From positions 3,286,001-3,350,000 of the forward strand of contig OZ220484.1 in assembly GCA_965116165.1 (NCBI GenBank): a stretch of 64,000 bases of DNA, read 5' to 3'. This DNA comes from Azophilus sp965116165. GTDB lineage: Bacteria > Pseudomonadota > Gammaproteobacteria > Pseudomonadales > Azotimanducaceae. Of the stretch, positions 51,824 through 60,939 are shown piece by piece. Below the pieces are notes generated by a model. That model saw nothing but the letters and a program-made list of their open reading frames with translations. It was not told the DNA's origin and made no database searches. Within the stretch, counting starts at the first letter, position 1, and every line of letters begins with the position of its first letter. The position numbers and the translations under genes were made by a program.

Positions 51824-52815
51824 TTATGCGCGTGCAACTGTTCGTTCAGGGCAATGGCTCCGCGGTTTGTTCGGCATTGCACCTCGCCGGTTTCGCTGTG
51901 GCGAATAAACAGCATGTCGGCACCGCCGGCTAGGTCGCGTCCCTTCGCCACGCGCATGCGGTTGCCGTCTTCGTCGATTACCGCAATACGGGTGCCCGCG
52001 GTGATGTAGAGCCCCGCCTCGATGGTGCAGCGGTCGCCGAGCGGAATGCCGGTGCCGCCGTTGGCACCGATCAGGCATTGTCGGCCAATGGTTATGGTGA
52101 TGTCGCCGCCGCCCGCCAGAGTGCCCATGGTGCTCGATGCGCCGCCGAGGTCCGAGCCCTCGCCCACCACCACACCCTGCGAGATGCGGCCCTCCACCAT
52201 GTTGGGCCCAAGCGCCGCCGCGTTGAAATTGATCGAGCCGCACGGCATGACGGTGGTGCCGTCGCCGAGGTAGGCACCGAGGCGAATGCGGCTGCCGTCG
52301 GCGATGCGCACGCCGGAAGGCACCACATAGTTCGCCATCTTGGGAAACTTGTCGACCGAAAGAACTTCAAAGTACCGGCCTTGCAGGCGCGCCCTGAGCT
52401 GTCGCTCGGCGAGTTCGGCAATGGCGACGGCGCCTTCGGTTGTCCAGGCGACAGTTTGCAGGTGCGCAAAGATGCCCTCGAGGTTCAGTGTGTTGGGCAA
52501 CGCTAGGCGGTGCGATAGCAGATGAAGTTTGAGGAAGGCATCGGCGGTGGAGGAGATGGGCTGGTCGCTGGGCAGCAGCACGGCGATTAGCTCCCTGTCC
52601 GCCTCCAGCATCGGTTGCAGCACGGGTTGGTGGCTGTCGATGAACCGGTGTGCCCGATCCGGGCGAACAGCACGGGTGCCGGGCGAAAAGGTTGCGTCGA
52701 TGGCCTCGGCCAGAGCGCCGGTCGGCGATGTCAACGGAGCGGGGAAGAAACAATCGATAATGTTTTGTTGATGGTCGCGGGTCGCAAGCCCGATGGCGAA
52801 CGCGAATGCAGGCAT
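51820..52815 (-). CDS. dapD: Tetrahydrodipicolinate N-succinyltransferase DapD
   Basis: DapD makes N-succinyl-2-amino-6-ketopimelate in the succinylase branch of lysine/diaminopimelate synthesis. The 331-residue length is that of the longer Pseudomonas-type DapD. The left-handed beta-helix hexapeptides are visible (IRLGAYLGDGTTVMPCGSIN FNA; GRISQGVVVGEGSDLGGASS TMGTL; CLIGANGGTGIPLGDRCTIE AG). The ATG at 52815 follows GGAGGGACTC; the longer frame to 52947 runs into repeat A6. The TAA stop lies at the end of repeat D7. Confidence 0.95.
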   Translation of the reverse strand: MPAFAFAIGLATRDHQQNIIDCFFPAPLTSPTGALAEAIDATFSPGTRAVRPDRAHRFIDSHQPVLQPMLEADRELIAVLLPSDQPISSTADAFLKLHLLSHRLALPNTLNLEGIFAHLQTVAWTTEGAVAIAELAERQLRARLQGRYFEVLSVDKFPKMANYVVPSGVRIADGSRIRLGAYLGDGTTVMPCGSINFNAAALGPNMVEGRISQGVVVGEGSDLGGASSTMGTLAGGGDITITIGRQCLIGANGGTGIPLGDRCTIEAGLYITAGTRIAVIDEDGNRMRVAKGRDLAGGADMLFIRHSETGEVQCRTNRGAIALNEQLHAHN

Positions 52816-52889
52816 GAGTCCCTCCAGGGGAACCCGGTCGAGCGGGGCGGCTACGCTACCAGCCGCGGTAGCGCCAATCAATGGCGTTG

Positions 52890-52990
52890 GGGATGGTGTC
52901 GCAGTTCGACATTTGCACGAATCGAACAGGGTGCGCTGATGCGACATTATCAGTGGTCAAAGGCTCCATAATCTCCATCAAATTGATGCG
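52890..52990. repeat. Family A repeat, copy A6, altered middle
   Basis: The left end GGTGTCGCAGTTCGACATTTGCACGAATCG matches A1 and A2, and the right end CATCAAATTGATGCGGTGC matches A1. The middle carries CTGATGCGACATTATCAG, which resembles motif E near 58758 and 63459. It lies between the starts of dapD and the end of glnD. Confidence 0.6.
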
Positions 52991-53086
52991 GTGCCGAGTT
53001 GAACTGCCGCTGACTATTCCCGCCGACCATCCGCGACCATCCGTTTGGGTCGGAAGGCCGCCAATCGCGATAGGGCGGGAGCGGGC

Positions 53087-55687
53087 TCACCCCGGCATCG
53101 CGTCAAGCGTTTGGCGCAACGTATTCTCGAAGGCGTAGATGAACGCCGGGTCGGTGATGGGTTCGCCGGACCGGGTTTGCAGATAGAAGACATCCTCCAC
53201 GCGTTCGCCGAGCGTGGCGATGCGGGCACCGAGTACGGAGATATCCAGTTCGTGGAACAGCAGCCCGATGCGGGCCAGCAAACCCGGTCGATCGGTCGTG
53301 AGCACCGTTAGCGTTGAGAAGGAGTCGCCGTCCCGGTTGGCCAGCGATGCCTCTGTGGGGCGGGACAACTGACGAAGGCGCCTCGGCACGCGCCGATTGC
53401 CGAATGATCCGATGTTTGGGCGGGCGATGGCCTTGGCCAGTTGCTTCACCAGGGTATCGCGGTCGCCGCGAATGGGTTGGTGTTGCGCGTCGAGCACCAC
53501 ATAGGTGTTGAAGCAGAGCCCGTCTTCGGAGGTGCGGATGTTGGCGTCGTAAACGGAGAGACGCAATTGGTCGATGGCGATCACCGATGCGGCAAACAGG
53601 TTTGGCTGGTCCTGGGTGTGGACGAAAATCTCCGTTGCTCCCTCGCCCGGAACCTGGCCGGTCATATTGCGCACGAGCACCAGCGGCCCGCCCCCGGGGT
53701 CGTGCGCCAGCACGGCGGCGGTCACATCGGCGATCCGGTCGGGGGTGTGGCGCAGCAGAAACTCATCGCCAAGCAGGCGCCACACGGGCTCGGCATCGGC
53801 CTCGCCAATGCCGTCGGCGGCCAGCTTTTCCGCGGTGCTTTCCAGACATGCCCGAATCGAGGCCTGCTTGTCCACCGTTGTTTCCAGCCCGCCCTCGAGC
53901 AGTTTGCGGGTTTCCATGTAGAGGTGGCGCAGCAGCGTGTCGCGCCAACTGTTCCAGAGGGCGGGATTGGTGGCGGTGATATCGGCGACGGTCAGCGCGT
54001 ACAAATAGTCGAGCCGGCGCTCGGAACGCACCAGCCTGGCGAATTCGAACACCACATCCGGGTCGTAGATGTCCTGTCGCTGGGCGGTGCTCGACATCAC
54101 CAAATGGTACTCGACCAGCCATTCGACGAGGGCGGTGTCGTCCTCATTCAGCCCGTGGCTCCGGCAAAAGCGCACCGCGTCCCCGGCGCCGAGTTGCGAA
54201 TGATCGCCGCCGCGCCCCTTGCCGATATCGTGGAACAGCCCGGCGATGTAGAGGAGTTCGATCTTGGGCACGGTCTTCACGCAATGGTGCGCCAGGGGAT
54301 GGGTTTCGGCCTGGGCCCGGTAGCGGAACAGTCGCAACTGTCGAATCACCATCATGGTGTGGGCATCGACGGTGTAGATGTGGAACAGGTCGTGCTGCAT
54401 TTGGCCGACCACCTCCCCGAACTCGGGGATGTAGCGGGCGAGGATGCCGTAGCGCCGCATGCGGGTGAGCTGCGTAACCAGGGTGTAGGGTGCCTTGAGC
54501 AGGGCGATGAACAGGCGATGGTTCTCCGGATTGGCCCGGAACGCATCGTCGATCAGGTGCACATGGTCACGGATCAGGCGGATGGTGCCGGCGCGCACGC
54601 CATCGATATCGCGCCGGTTGGCGAGTATGACGAACAGTTCGAGCAGGGCACTCGGATGACGGGCAAATACATCCTCCGCCGTGGCTTCAATGTGGCTGTC
54701 GCGGATGCGGAAGCGCTCGTTGACGGATTCGATGCGCGGCCGCCGCCGGGAAAAGGACTCTTCCAGGAACTGTAGAATGATGTCGTTCACCTCGCGGAGC
54801 GACAACACGTAGCGGTAGTACTGGTGCATGAAGCGCTCGACGCCGAGTTTGGCGGCGGTATCCACGTAGCCAAGCCGCTCCGCGAGGTTGCGTTGGTATT
54901 CGAATTGCAAGCGGTTGTCCTTGCGTCCGGCGACCAGGTGCAGGCCGTAACGAACCCACCACAGGTAGCGTCGGCCGTTGACCAACCATTCGCGCTCGCC
55001 CGGTGTAACGACGCCCAAACGTTCGAGTTCGTCGATGTTGGCCGTACCGAACTTGTGTGCGCATACCCATAGGGCCGTCTGCAGATCCCGCAATCCGCCG
55101 GGAGACGCCTTGATATCCGGTTCGAGGTTGTATTCGACATCCCGAAACCGGCGGTGCCGTTGCTCCTGTTCGTCCCGCTTGGCGCGAAAGAACCGGTCCG
55201 CGGGCCACAGGCGCGGTCGCGACATGGCATGATTGAGCTTTTCCACCATATCCCGCTGGCGCGCCGTGGTCGGCTCGGTCAGCGGGCGCCGCTCGAACAG
55301 GGATGTGGCCACGGTGATGTCGCCCGCGGCCTGTTTGGCGCAATCGCGCACGGTGCGCACGCTGTGGCCGACTTCCAGGTTCAGGTCGTAGAGATTGCGC
55401 AGGAATGCTTCGATCTCCGCCTTGTGGCGGCGCGGGTCGCGGGCGAGGATCAGGAGATCGATGTCGGAGCCGGGATGCAGCTCGCGGCGCCCGTAGCCTC
55501 CCACCGCAAAGAGCAGGGCATCGACAGCGGCGTTGTTGAATTGTCGATGCCAAATCTCTTGGATGAGCGCGTCGAAAAACGCCACCCGGTCCGCCACGAT
55601 GGCCTCGATGTCCTCCCCATTCCAATACCGCCCCGCCAGCGCCGCGTCCCGTTCGGCGATGCGGACGCGATATCGGGCGATATTCAT
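53087..55687 (-). CDS. glnD: Bifunctional uridylyltransferase/uridylyl-removing enzyme GlnD
   Basis: GlnD senses glutamine and uridylylates or de-uridylylates PII proteins to control nitrogen assimilation. The 866-residue protein has the nucleotidyltransferase site (AVGGYGRRELHPGSDIDLLI), the HD phosphohydrolase domain (LLYIAGLFHDIGKGRGGDHS) and two C-terminal ACT domains (TEIFVHTQDQPNLFAASVIA; FSTLTVLTTDRPGLLARIGL LFHELDISV). I use the ATG at 55687; the 21 extra codons upstream come from repeat D8. It is co-oriented with dapD and map, as in pseudomonads. Confidence 0.95.
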   Translation of the reverse strand: MNIARYRVRIAERDAALAGRYWNGEDIEAIVADRVAFFDALIQEIWHRQFNNAAVDALLFAVGGYGRRELHPGSDIDLLILARDPRRHKAEIEAFLRNLYDLNLEVGHSVRTVRDCAKQAAGDITVATSLFERRPLTEPTTARQRDMVEKLNHAMSRPRLWPADRFFRAKRDEQEQRHRRFRDVEYNLEPDIKASPGGLRDLQTALWVCAHKFGTANIDELERLGVVTPGEREWLVNGRRYLWWVRYGLHLVAGRKDNRLQFEYQRNLAERLGYVDTAAKLGVERFMHQYYRYVLSLREVNDIILQFLEESFSRRRPRIESVNERFRIRDSHIEATAEDVFARHPSALLELFVILANRRDIDGVRAGTIRLIRDHVHLIDDAFRANPENHRLFIALLKAPYTLVTQLTRMRRYGILARYIPEFGEVVGQMQHDLFHIYTVDAHTMMVIRQLRLFRYRAQAETHPLAHHCVKTVPKIELLYIAGLFHDIGKGRGGDHSQLGAGDAVRFCRSHGLNEDDTALVEWLVEYHLVMSSTAQRQDIYDPDVVFEFARLVRSERRLDYLYALTVADITATNPALWNSWRDTLLRHLYMETRKLLEGGLETTVDKQASIRACLESTAEKLAADGIGEADAEPVWRLLGDEFLLRHTPDRIADVTAAVLAHDPGGGPLVLVRNMTGQVPGEGATEIFVHTQDQPNLFAASVIAIDQLRLSVYDANIRTSEDGLCFNTYVVLDAQHQPIRGDRDTLVKQLAKAIARPNIGSFGNRRVPRRLRQLSRPTEASLANRDGDSFSTLTVLTTDRPGLLARIGLLFHELDISVLGARIATLGERVEDVFYLQTRSGEPITDPAFIYAFENTLRQTLDAMPG

Positions 55688-55706
55688 CGGCGGAGACGCA
55701 AGGTTG

Positions 55707-55810
55707 GGGAACCCCTGATTAACCCTGATAGTCGGGACATCCGGTTTCATAAAATCAATAGCTTACGAGTCACTAAATGCTGCTCTATCGAATTGTTCAG
55801 ACCTTCCCCA
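55707..55810 (+). repeat. Family D repeat, copy D8
   Basis: Full-length: GGGGAACCCCTGATTAACCC at the left, TTTCATAAAATCAATAGCTT in the middle, CTATCGAATTGTTCAGACCT at the right. It fills the gap between map and glnD and creates a false N-terminal extension of glnD. Confidence 0.85.
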
Positions 55811-55853
55811 GGTGTGGCGGGGCGGATTGCCGAGGCTGCTCATGAACGAACGA

Positions 55854-56654
55854 CTATTCCCCCGCCGATAGCCCCTCCTCGGCCCGGGCCGTGAGGACTT
55901 CGGCACCGGTTTCGGTCACCAGTATGGTGTGCTCCCATTGGGCGGAGAGTTTGTGGTCCTTGGTGACGACGGTCCAGTGGTCGGGCAGCAGGCGTACATG
56001 GCGTTGGCCGGCGTTGATCATGGGCTCGATCGTGAACGTCATGCCCTCCTCGAGCACGACGCCGGTGCCCTTGCGGCCATAATGCAGCACCTGGGGTTCG
56101 TCGTGGAAACGCTTGCCGATGCCGTGGCCGCAGAACTCCCGAACCACGGAAAACCGGTGAGCTTGGGCGTGGCTCTGAATGGCGTGGCCGATATCGCCAA
56201 GGGTTCCCCCCGGACGGACCGCATCGATTCCCCGGTACAGGCACTCCTGGGTAATCCGCACCAGCCGCTCGGCGAGAACCGACGGTTTGCCGACGAAGAA
56301 CATCTTGCTGGTGTCGCCGTGATAGCCGTTCTTGATGACGGTTATGTCGATGTTCAGGATGTCGCCATTCCTGAGCTCCTTGTTGTTCGACGGGATGCCG
56401 TGGCAGACAACATGGTTGACGGAGGTGCAAATGGAGCGCGGAAAGGGCGGCGCGCCGGGCGCGTTGCGGTAGTTGAGCGGCGCCGGCACGCAGCCGAGGT
56501 CGTCGATGATGTGGCGGTGACAGATATCGTCGAGCCTGCCGGTGGTGATGCCCGGGGCGATGTGTTCGCCGATCATTTCCAGGACGCTCGCGGCGAGACC
56601 ACCGGCTCGACGCATGCCCTCGAGATCGGCTTCGTTGTGAATTTTGGCAGCCAT
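55854..56654 (-). CDS. map: Type I methionine aminopeptidase
   Basis: Map removes the initiator methionine from new proteins. The 266-residue enzyme has the five metal ligands: Asp in GDILNIDITVIKNGYHGDTS (two Asp), His in VVREFCGHGIGKRFHDEPQV, Glu in EEGMTFTIEPMI, and Glu in SAQWEHTILVTETGAEVL. NHVVCHGIPS carries the substrate-side His. The ATG at 56654 is the family start; the frame to 56855 is an artefact running across the rpsB promoter region. It is divergent from rpsB, the classic arrangement. Confidence 0.96.
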   Translation of the reverse strand: MAAKIHNEADLEGMRRAGGLAASVLEMIGEHIAPGITTGRLDDICHRHIIDDLGCVPAPLNYRNAPGAPPFPRSICTSVNHVVCHGIPSNNKELRNGDILNIDITVIKNGYHGDTSKMFFVGKPSVLAERLVRITQECLYRGIDAVRPGGTLGDIGHAIQSHAQAHRFSVVREFCGHGIGKRFHDEPQVLHYGRKGTGVVLEEGMTFTIEPMINAGQRHVRLLPDHWTVVTKDHKLSAQWEHTILVTETGAEVLTARAEEGLSAGE

Positions 56655-56673
56655 GGGGTCATTATGGTATAAA
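56644..56673 (+). promoter_or_regulatory. Candidate rpsB promoter
   Basis: TTGGCA at 56644-56649 and TATAAA at 56668-56673 with 18 bases between them, in the divergent map/rpsB gap. It would give an rpsB leader of about 60 bases, where S2 autoregulation acts in other gammaproteobacteria. Based on pattern only. Confidence 0.45.
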
Positions 56674-56741
56674 CCGCGCCGCTCCGGGGCAACGAATCGT
56701 CGCTGTGCCGGGGTATCGCCGCCAGAACACGGAGACGACAA

Positions 56742-57545
56742 TTGAATATCAACATGCGCGACATGCTGGCCGCGGGCGCCCACTTCGGCCATCAAACCCG
56801 TTATTGGAACCCGAAGATGAGCCCCTACCTCTTCGGCTCCCGCAAAAAAATCCACATCATCGACTTGGAAAAGACCGTGCCCGCCTTAGAGGCCGCGCTG
56901 ACGGAACTGCGCAATCTGGCGAGTCGGGGCAACAAGATTCTGTTCGTCGGAACCAAACGAGCCGCCGCCAAGGTCGTCAGGGAACAGGCCATACGAGTGC
57001 ACATGCCGTTCGTCGACCAGCGCTGGCTGGGCGGCATGCTTACCAATTACAAGACCATCCGCCAGTCCATCCGGCGCCTGCAAGACCTTGAAAAACAGGC
57101 GGAGGAGGGCGGTTTCAGCCAGCTCACGAAAAAAGAGGCGCTGCACCAGCGTCGCCTGATGCAGAAACTCGAACGCAGCCTTGGCGGCATCAAGGACATT
57201 GGCGGGCTGCCGGACGCGCTGTTCGTCGTCGATGTGCAGCACGAACGCATTGCCGTCAGCGAGGCCAGGAAACTCGGCATACCGGTGTTTGCCGTGGTCG
57301 ATACCAACAGCGACCCGGAAGGCATCGACTACGTCATTCCGGGCAACGATGATGCAATTCGCGCAATCCGCCTCTATGTCACTGCGGTCGCGGACGCCAT
57401 TCAGCAGGGGATCGACAATGCCGGTGTCGGCGGGGTGGATTCCGAAACGGCTTCCGGCAAACCCGATGCGGACCCCATGGGGGATGCGGACGAGTATGTC
57501 GAGGTTAGGGAAGACGGCCAGAACAAGGGCGATGCGGTCGAATAG
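56742..57545 (+). CDS. rpsB: 30S ribosomal protein S2
   Basis: S2 is a late-assembling small-subunit protein. The 267-residue sequence has the N-terminal signature (NINMRDMLAAGAHFGHQTRY WNPKM), IHIIDLEKTVPALEAAL, VDQRWLGGMLTNYKTI and GIPVFAVVDTNSDPEGIDYV IPGNDDA. The start is TTG at 56742, preceded by GGAG. The acidic tail (ADEYVEVREDGQNKGDAVE) is longer than in E. coli. It is the first gene of the rpsB-tsf-pyrH-frr run. Confidence 0.97.
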   Translation: MNINMRDMLAAGAHFGHQTRYWNPKMSPYLFGSRKKIHIIDLEKTVPALEAALTELRNLASRGNKILFVGTKRAAAKVVREQAIRVHMPFVDQRWLGGMLTNYKTIRQSIRRLQDLEKQAEEGGFSQLTKKEALHQRRLMQKLERSLGGIKDIGGLPDALFVVDVQHERIAVSEARKLGIPVFAVVDTNSDPEGIDYVIPGNDDAIRAIRLYVTAVADAIQQGIDNAGVGGVDSETASGKPDADPMGDADEYVEVREDGQNKGDAVE

Positions 57546-57561
57546 GGATGGGCACACCGGT

Positions 57562-57580
57562 CGCCTCGCCGAAGGAGGCG
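57562..57580 (+). terminator. Hairpin between rpsB and tsf, possible attenuator
   Basis: CGCCTC at 57562-57567 pairs with GAGGCG at 57575-57580 across a seven-base loop. No U-run follows. In other bacteria a partial terminator in this gap adjusts the S2/EF-Ts ratio; that role here is a guess. Confidence 0.3.
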
Positions 57581-57620
57581 CTTCGGGCCGCGGCGATGCG
57601 ATCGCATGGGGATTGGAACG

Positions 57621-58529
57621 ATGGCTGTAACGGCGCAACGGGTTAAGGAACTGCGGGACCGCACCGGTCTCGGCATGATGGATTGTAAGCGGGCGCTTGA
57701 GAACGCGGGCGGCGACATCGACGCGGCCATTGAGCAACTGCGCAAAAAGAGTGCGCTCAAGGCCGCCAAGAAAGCCGGTCGCACCACGGCGGAGGGTCTG
57801 CTGGGACTCCGCGTCGCGGACGACGGCAAGCGCGCCGCGCTCGTCGAGGTCAACATCGAAACCGATTTTGCGGCGCGCAACGACAAATTCATCGGTTTTG
57901 TTGGCTCGATTCTCAACGCCGTTTTTCAGGACGGCGGCGAAACCGCGGCGGTGGCGCGGCGCTTCGCCGGCGAACGCGAGGCCCTGGTTCAGGAAATCGG
58001 CGAAAATATTGCCGTGCGGCGGGTGGCGTGGATGGAAACCGACGATGGCTATATCGCCGGCTACCTGCACAATGATCGGCGCAAGGCCGCCCTGGTGGAA
58101 ATATCCAAGGCCGACCCGATCCTCGCCCGCGACCTTGCCATGCATGTTACGGCCCACGATCCCACCCCGCTCGTGGTTGATCCGCAAGACTTGGATGCGG
58201 CCGTCGTCGACAAGGAACGTGCGATTTACAAGGCTCAGGCCGAAGCGGAGGCGGCTGCGGACCAGGCGGCGGGCAAACGACCGAAGCCCGCGGAAATCCT
58301 GCGAAAAATGGTGGAGGGCCGTGTTCGCAAATTCTTGGGCGAGGTGAGCCTCGTGGATCAGAAATTCGTGAAGGACGCGAACCTCAAAGTGAGTGCTCTG
58401 CTCGCTTCCAACAAAGCCGAGTGCCGCCGCTTTCTGCGCTTCGAGGTGGGTGAGGGCGTGGCCGTTGAGAAACAGGATTTCGCGGCGGAAGTGGCCGCAC
58501 AGGTCGAAGAAACCGCCCGGACCGCCTAA
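57621..58529 (+). CDS. tsf: Elongation factor Ts
   Basis: EF-Ts exchanges GDP for GTP on EF-Tu. The 302-residue protein starts AVTAQRVKELRDRTGLGMMD CKRAL, with the UBA-like N-terminal domain and the TDFAARND motif of the core (VEVNIETDFAARNDKFIGF). The C-terminal half has KFLGEVSLVDQKFVKD. ATG 57621 is the family start; the ORF extends five codons further. It is 75 bases after rpsB. Confidence 0.96.
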   Translation: MAVTAQRVKELRDRTGLGMMDCKRALENAGGDIDAAIEQLRKKSALKAAKKAGRTTAEGLLGLRVADDGKRAALVEVNIETDFAARNDKFIGFVGSILNAVFQDGGETAAVARRFAGEREALVQEIGENIAVRRVAWMETDDGYIAGYLHNDRRKAALVEISKADPILARDLAMHVTAHDPTPLVVDPQDLDAAVVDKERAIYKAQAEAEAAADQAAGKRPKPAEILRKMVEGRVRKFLGEVSLVDQKFVKDANLKVSALLASNKAECRRFLRFEVGEGVAVEKQDFAAEVAAQVEETARTA

Positions 58530-58793
58530 TTGCGCGGCTGTTTAATCCATGTGGCTCGTACCACGGATACGCCGCGACGCGCAGCGTGGTCCGGGGCATT
58601 CCCGCCACCACCCGCATCAGTGCGCTCGCAAGCACCCATCCGCTCTCATGCGAGGGCACCCCTCGCGCTCCCGGCCGGGGGCTCCGTTGTCGGCCCTTGA
58701 CGTATCGCCGGATACGCCGACGGGGCTTAAGCCGCGTATCCGGACGCTTGCGGGCGCGTTGATGCGGCATTATCGGTTGGATGGAGTGCTAGG
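58530..58793. other. tsf-pyrH gap with strong dyads and motif E
   Basis: 264 bases without a gene. GGATACG at 58710-58716 pairs with CGTATCC at 58735-58741, with further pairing inside (a long hairpin without a U-run). ACCACG and CGTGGT near 58562-58592 form another dyad. The end carries motif E (TTGATGCGGCATTATCGGTT GGATGG, about 58758-58783). The gap is unusually large for this otherwise compact operon. Confidence 0.5.
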
Positions 58794-59516
58794 ATGCTCC
58801 GACTGCTTTTGAAACTTTCCGGCGAGGCGCTCGCGGGCGGCGCGGCGCGGGGGATCGATCCGGCTGTGCTTGATCGACTTGCCGATCAGGTTGGCCGGGC
58901 GAGGGAGGCTGGCGCCCGGATTGCGGTGGTTGTTGGCGGCGGCAATCTATTGCGCGGTGCTCCACTGGCGGAAGCCGGCGTGGATCGGGTGACCGCCGAT
59001 CACATGGGTATGCTCGCCACCTGTATGAACGCCTTGGCGCTGCGCGATGCGCTGACGCGGCACAATCTGCCCACGGGCGTTTGGTCGAGTGTTGCCGTTG
59101 CCGGGGTATTGCCGTCCTTTGAGGTGAAGTCCGTGCGCGCCGCCCTTGCGGACAATGTCATTCCAGTGCTCGCCGGCGGCACCGGCAATCCATTCTTTAC
59201 CACCGACACCGCGGCCTGCCTGCGTGGTTTGGAATTGAACGTGGACCTCGTTCTCAAGGCGACCAAGGTGGACGGGGTTTACATGGCGGATCCGGTGACC
59301 GAGCCGCAAGCCGCGCGCTTTGACGAACTGAGTTTCGACGAAGCGTTGCGGCGCGGGCTCAAGGTCATGGACGCCACCGCGCTCTGCCTATGTCGGGATC
59401 AGGGGCTGCCCGTGGTGGTTTTCGACATCAATGCGGCGGACGCATTGACCCGGATTGTCAGGGGTGACAAGGTTGGCACCCGAATCGCGCCGGCCAACGA
59501 GACCGCCCGATTATGA
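58794..59516 (+). CDS. pyrH: UMP kinase
   Basis: PyrH phosphorylates UMP to UDP. The 240-residue amino-acid-kinase-fold protein has LLLKLSGEALAGG, VVVGGGNLLRGA, DHMGMLATCMNALALRDAL, GGTGNPFFTTDTAACLRGLE L and LKATKVDGVYMADP. It starts at ATG 58794, a few residues shorter at the N-terminus than E. coli PyrH. The stop overlaps the frr start by four bases. Confidence 0.97.
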   Translation: MLRLLLKLSGEALAGGAARGIDPAVLDRLADQVGRAREAGARIAVVVGGGNLLRGAPLAEAGVDRVTADHMGMLATCMNALALRDALTRHNLPTGVWSSVAVAGVLPSFEVKSVRAALADNVIPVLAGGTGNPFFTTDTAACLRGLELNVDLVLKATKVDGVYMADPVTEPQAARFDELSFDEALRRGLKVMDATALCLCRDQGLPVVVFDINAADALTRIVRGDKVGTRIAPANETARL

Positions 59517-60079
59517 ACGAGCTGATTGAACTCATCGCAACGGATGCGGACGAGCGCATGGGCAAGTCGACCGATGCCATGCACACCGCGTTCGCCCGCA
59601 TTCGCACCGGTCGCGCCCATCCGAGCCTGCTCGACCCCATCGAAGTTCCGTATTACGGCGCCGACACGCCGCTCAACCGGGTGGCGACAATCACCGTCGA
59701 GGAAGCCCGGACGCTGGTGATTACGCCTTGGGAGAAGAATCTCATCCCCAAGATCGAAAGGGCCATTCTGAAGAGCGATCTGGGTATAACGCCGGCGAGT
59801 GGCAAGGATGCCGTGCGGGTACCCTTGCCGGCGCTTACCGAGGAAAACCGGCGTGATTTGGCGCGGCAGGCGCGCCACGAGGCCGAGGCGACGCGCATCG
59901 CCATCCGCAACATCCGCCGCGACGCCATTCACGAGGCCCGTGAATTGCTGAAAGACAAGGAAATTGCCGAGGACGAGGAACGCCGCGCGGAACAGCAAAT
60001 TCAAGCCATCACGGATCGGCGCATCAAGGCGGTGGATGCCGCGCTTGCCGCCAAGGAAGCGGACCTGATGGAGATTTGA
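59513..60079 (+). CDS. frr: Ribosome recycling factor
   Basis: RRF splits post-termination ribosomes together with EF-G. The 188-residue protein shows FARIRTGRAHPSLLDPIEV, YYGADTPLNRVATITVEEAR TL, PWEKNLIPKIERAILKSDLG and PLPALTEENRRDLARQA, all standard. It overlaps pyrH (ATGA). Confidence 0.97.
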   Translation: MNELIELIATDADERMGKSTDAMHTAFARIRTGRAHPSLLDPIEVPYYGADTPLNRVATITVEEARTLVITPWEKNLIPKIERAILKSDLGITPASGKDAVRVPLPALTEENRRDLARQARHEAEATRIAIRNIRRDAIHEARELLKDKEIAEDEERRAEQQIQAITDRRIKAVDAALAAKEADLMEI

Positions 60080-60198
60080 TCGCAATCCGGCGATGCCAAT
60101 CATGCAACAGAAATTGACCGCAAGGGCCGAGAATCGCGAGGGGTTCGGCTCCAAGATTGGCTCTTTGTTCGGTCGTGCCCGCGCTTAGGGGGCCCGGA

Positions 60199-60939
60199 AT
60201 GTCGCAGTTGCAGGCCAGCGCGCCGGAATTCAAGCCCGCCCGTGTTCCGCAACACCTCGCCATCATTATGGACGGCAATCATCGCTGGGCCGGACAGCGC
60301 CGCCTGCCCGGCGCCATGGGGCATCGGGCGGGCGCCCGCAACGTGCGCCCGGTGGTGGAGGCTTGCGCCAACTACGGTATTCGTTGCCTCACCCTGTTCG
60401 CCTTCAGCACCGAAAACTGGCAGCGTCCGCAGGGCGAGATCAATCTGCTGATGGGGCTGATGCGCAAGGTTCTTGAAAACGATCTTGAGGAACTGCATCG
60501 CCGCGATGTGTGTTTGCGCATCATTGGCGACCGCTCGCGTTTTCCGGCGGATCTGCAAATGCAAATGAACCGGGCCGAAACCATGACGCGGCGCAATTCG
60601 GAGATGGCGCTGAATATTGCCGCCAACTACGGTGGCCGCTGGGACATCACCCAGGCGGCGCGCGCCATGGCCCGGGCCGTTCAGGAGGGCAGGCTCGCGC
60701 CGGACCGAATCGACGAGGCTGTTTTCGAATCGTTTCTCTCCCTGGCGCGGGGACCGGCGCCCGATTTTTGCATCCGCACCGGCGGTGACCAGCGCATCAG
60801 CAATTTTCTGTTATGGGATTTCGCCTATACCGAGTTCTACTTCACGGATGCTTACTGGCCGGATTTCGACGAGGGGGAACTCGGGTGCGCCCTCGGTGAG
60901 TTCGAAGCGCGCAAGCGCCGTTTCGGGTGTCGGGAGTAG
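60199..60939 (+). CDS. uppS: Undecaprenyl pyrophosphate synthase (cis-prenyltransferase)
   Basis: UppS builds the C55 lipid carrier for peptidoglycan and other envelope glycans. The 246-residue protein has the diphosphate-binding motif HLAIIMDGNHRWAGQR, the GHRAGA segment, LTLFAFSTENWQRP, and the C-terminal DFCIRTGGDQRISNFLLWDF AYTEFYF. ATG 60199 follows AGGGGG; the longer frame from 60157 adds 14 residues. It overlaps cdsA by 13 bases. Confidence 0.97.
   Translation: MSQLQASAPEFKPARVPQHLAIIMDGNHRWAGQRRLPGAMGHRAGARNVRPVVEACANYGIRCLTLFAFSTENWQRPQGEINLLMGLMRKVLENDLEELHRRDVCLRIIGDRSRFPADLQMQMNRAETMTRRNSEMALNIAANYGGRWDITQAARAMARAVQEGRLAPDRIDEAVFESFLSLARGPAPDFCIRTGGDQRISNFLLWDFAYTEFYFTDAYWPDFDEGELGCALGEFEARKRRFGCRE

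Noticed and set aside
53441..54775. A 444-codon plus-strand open frame
   Set aside because: Antisense to glnD, whose nucleotidyltransferase, HD and ACT domains are all clear.
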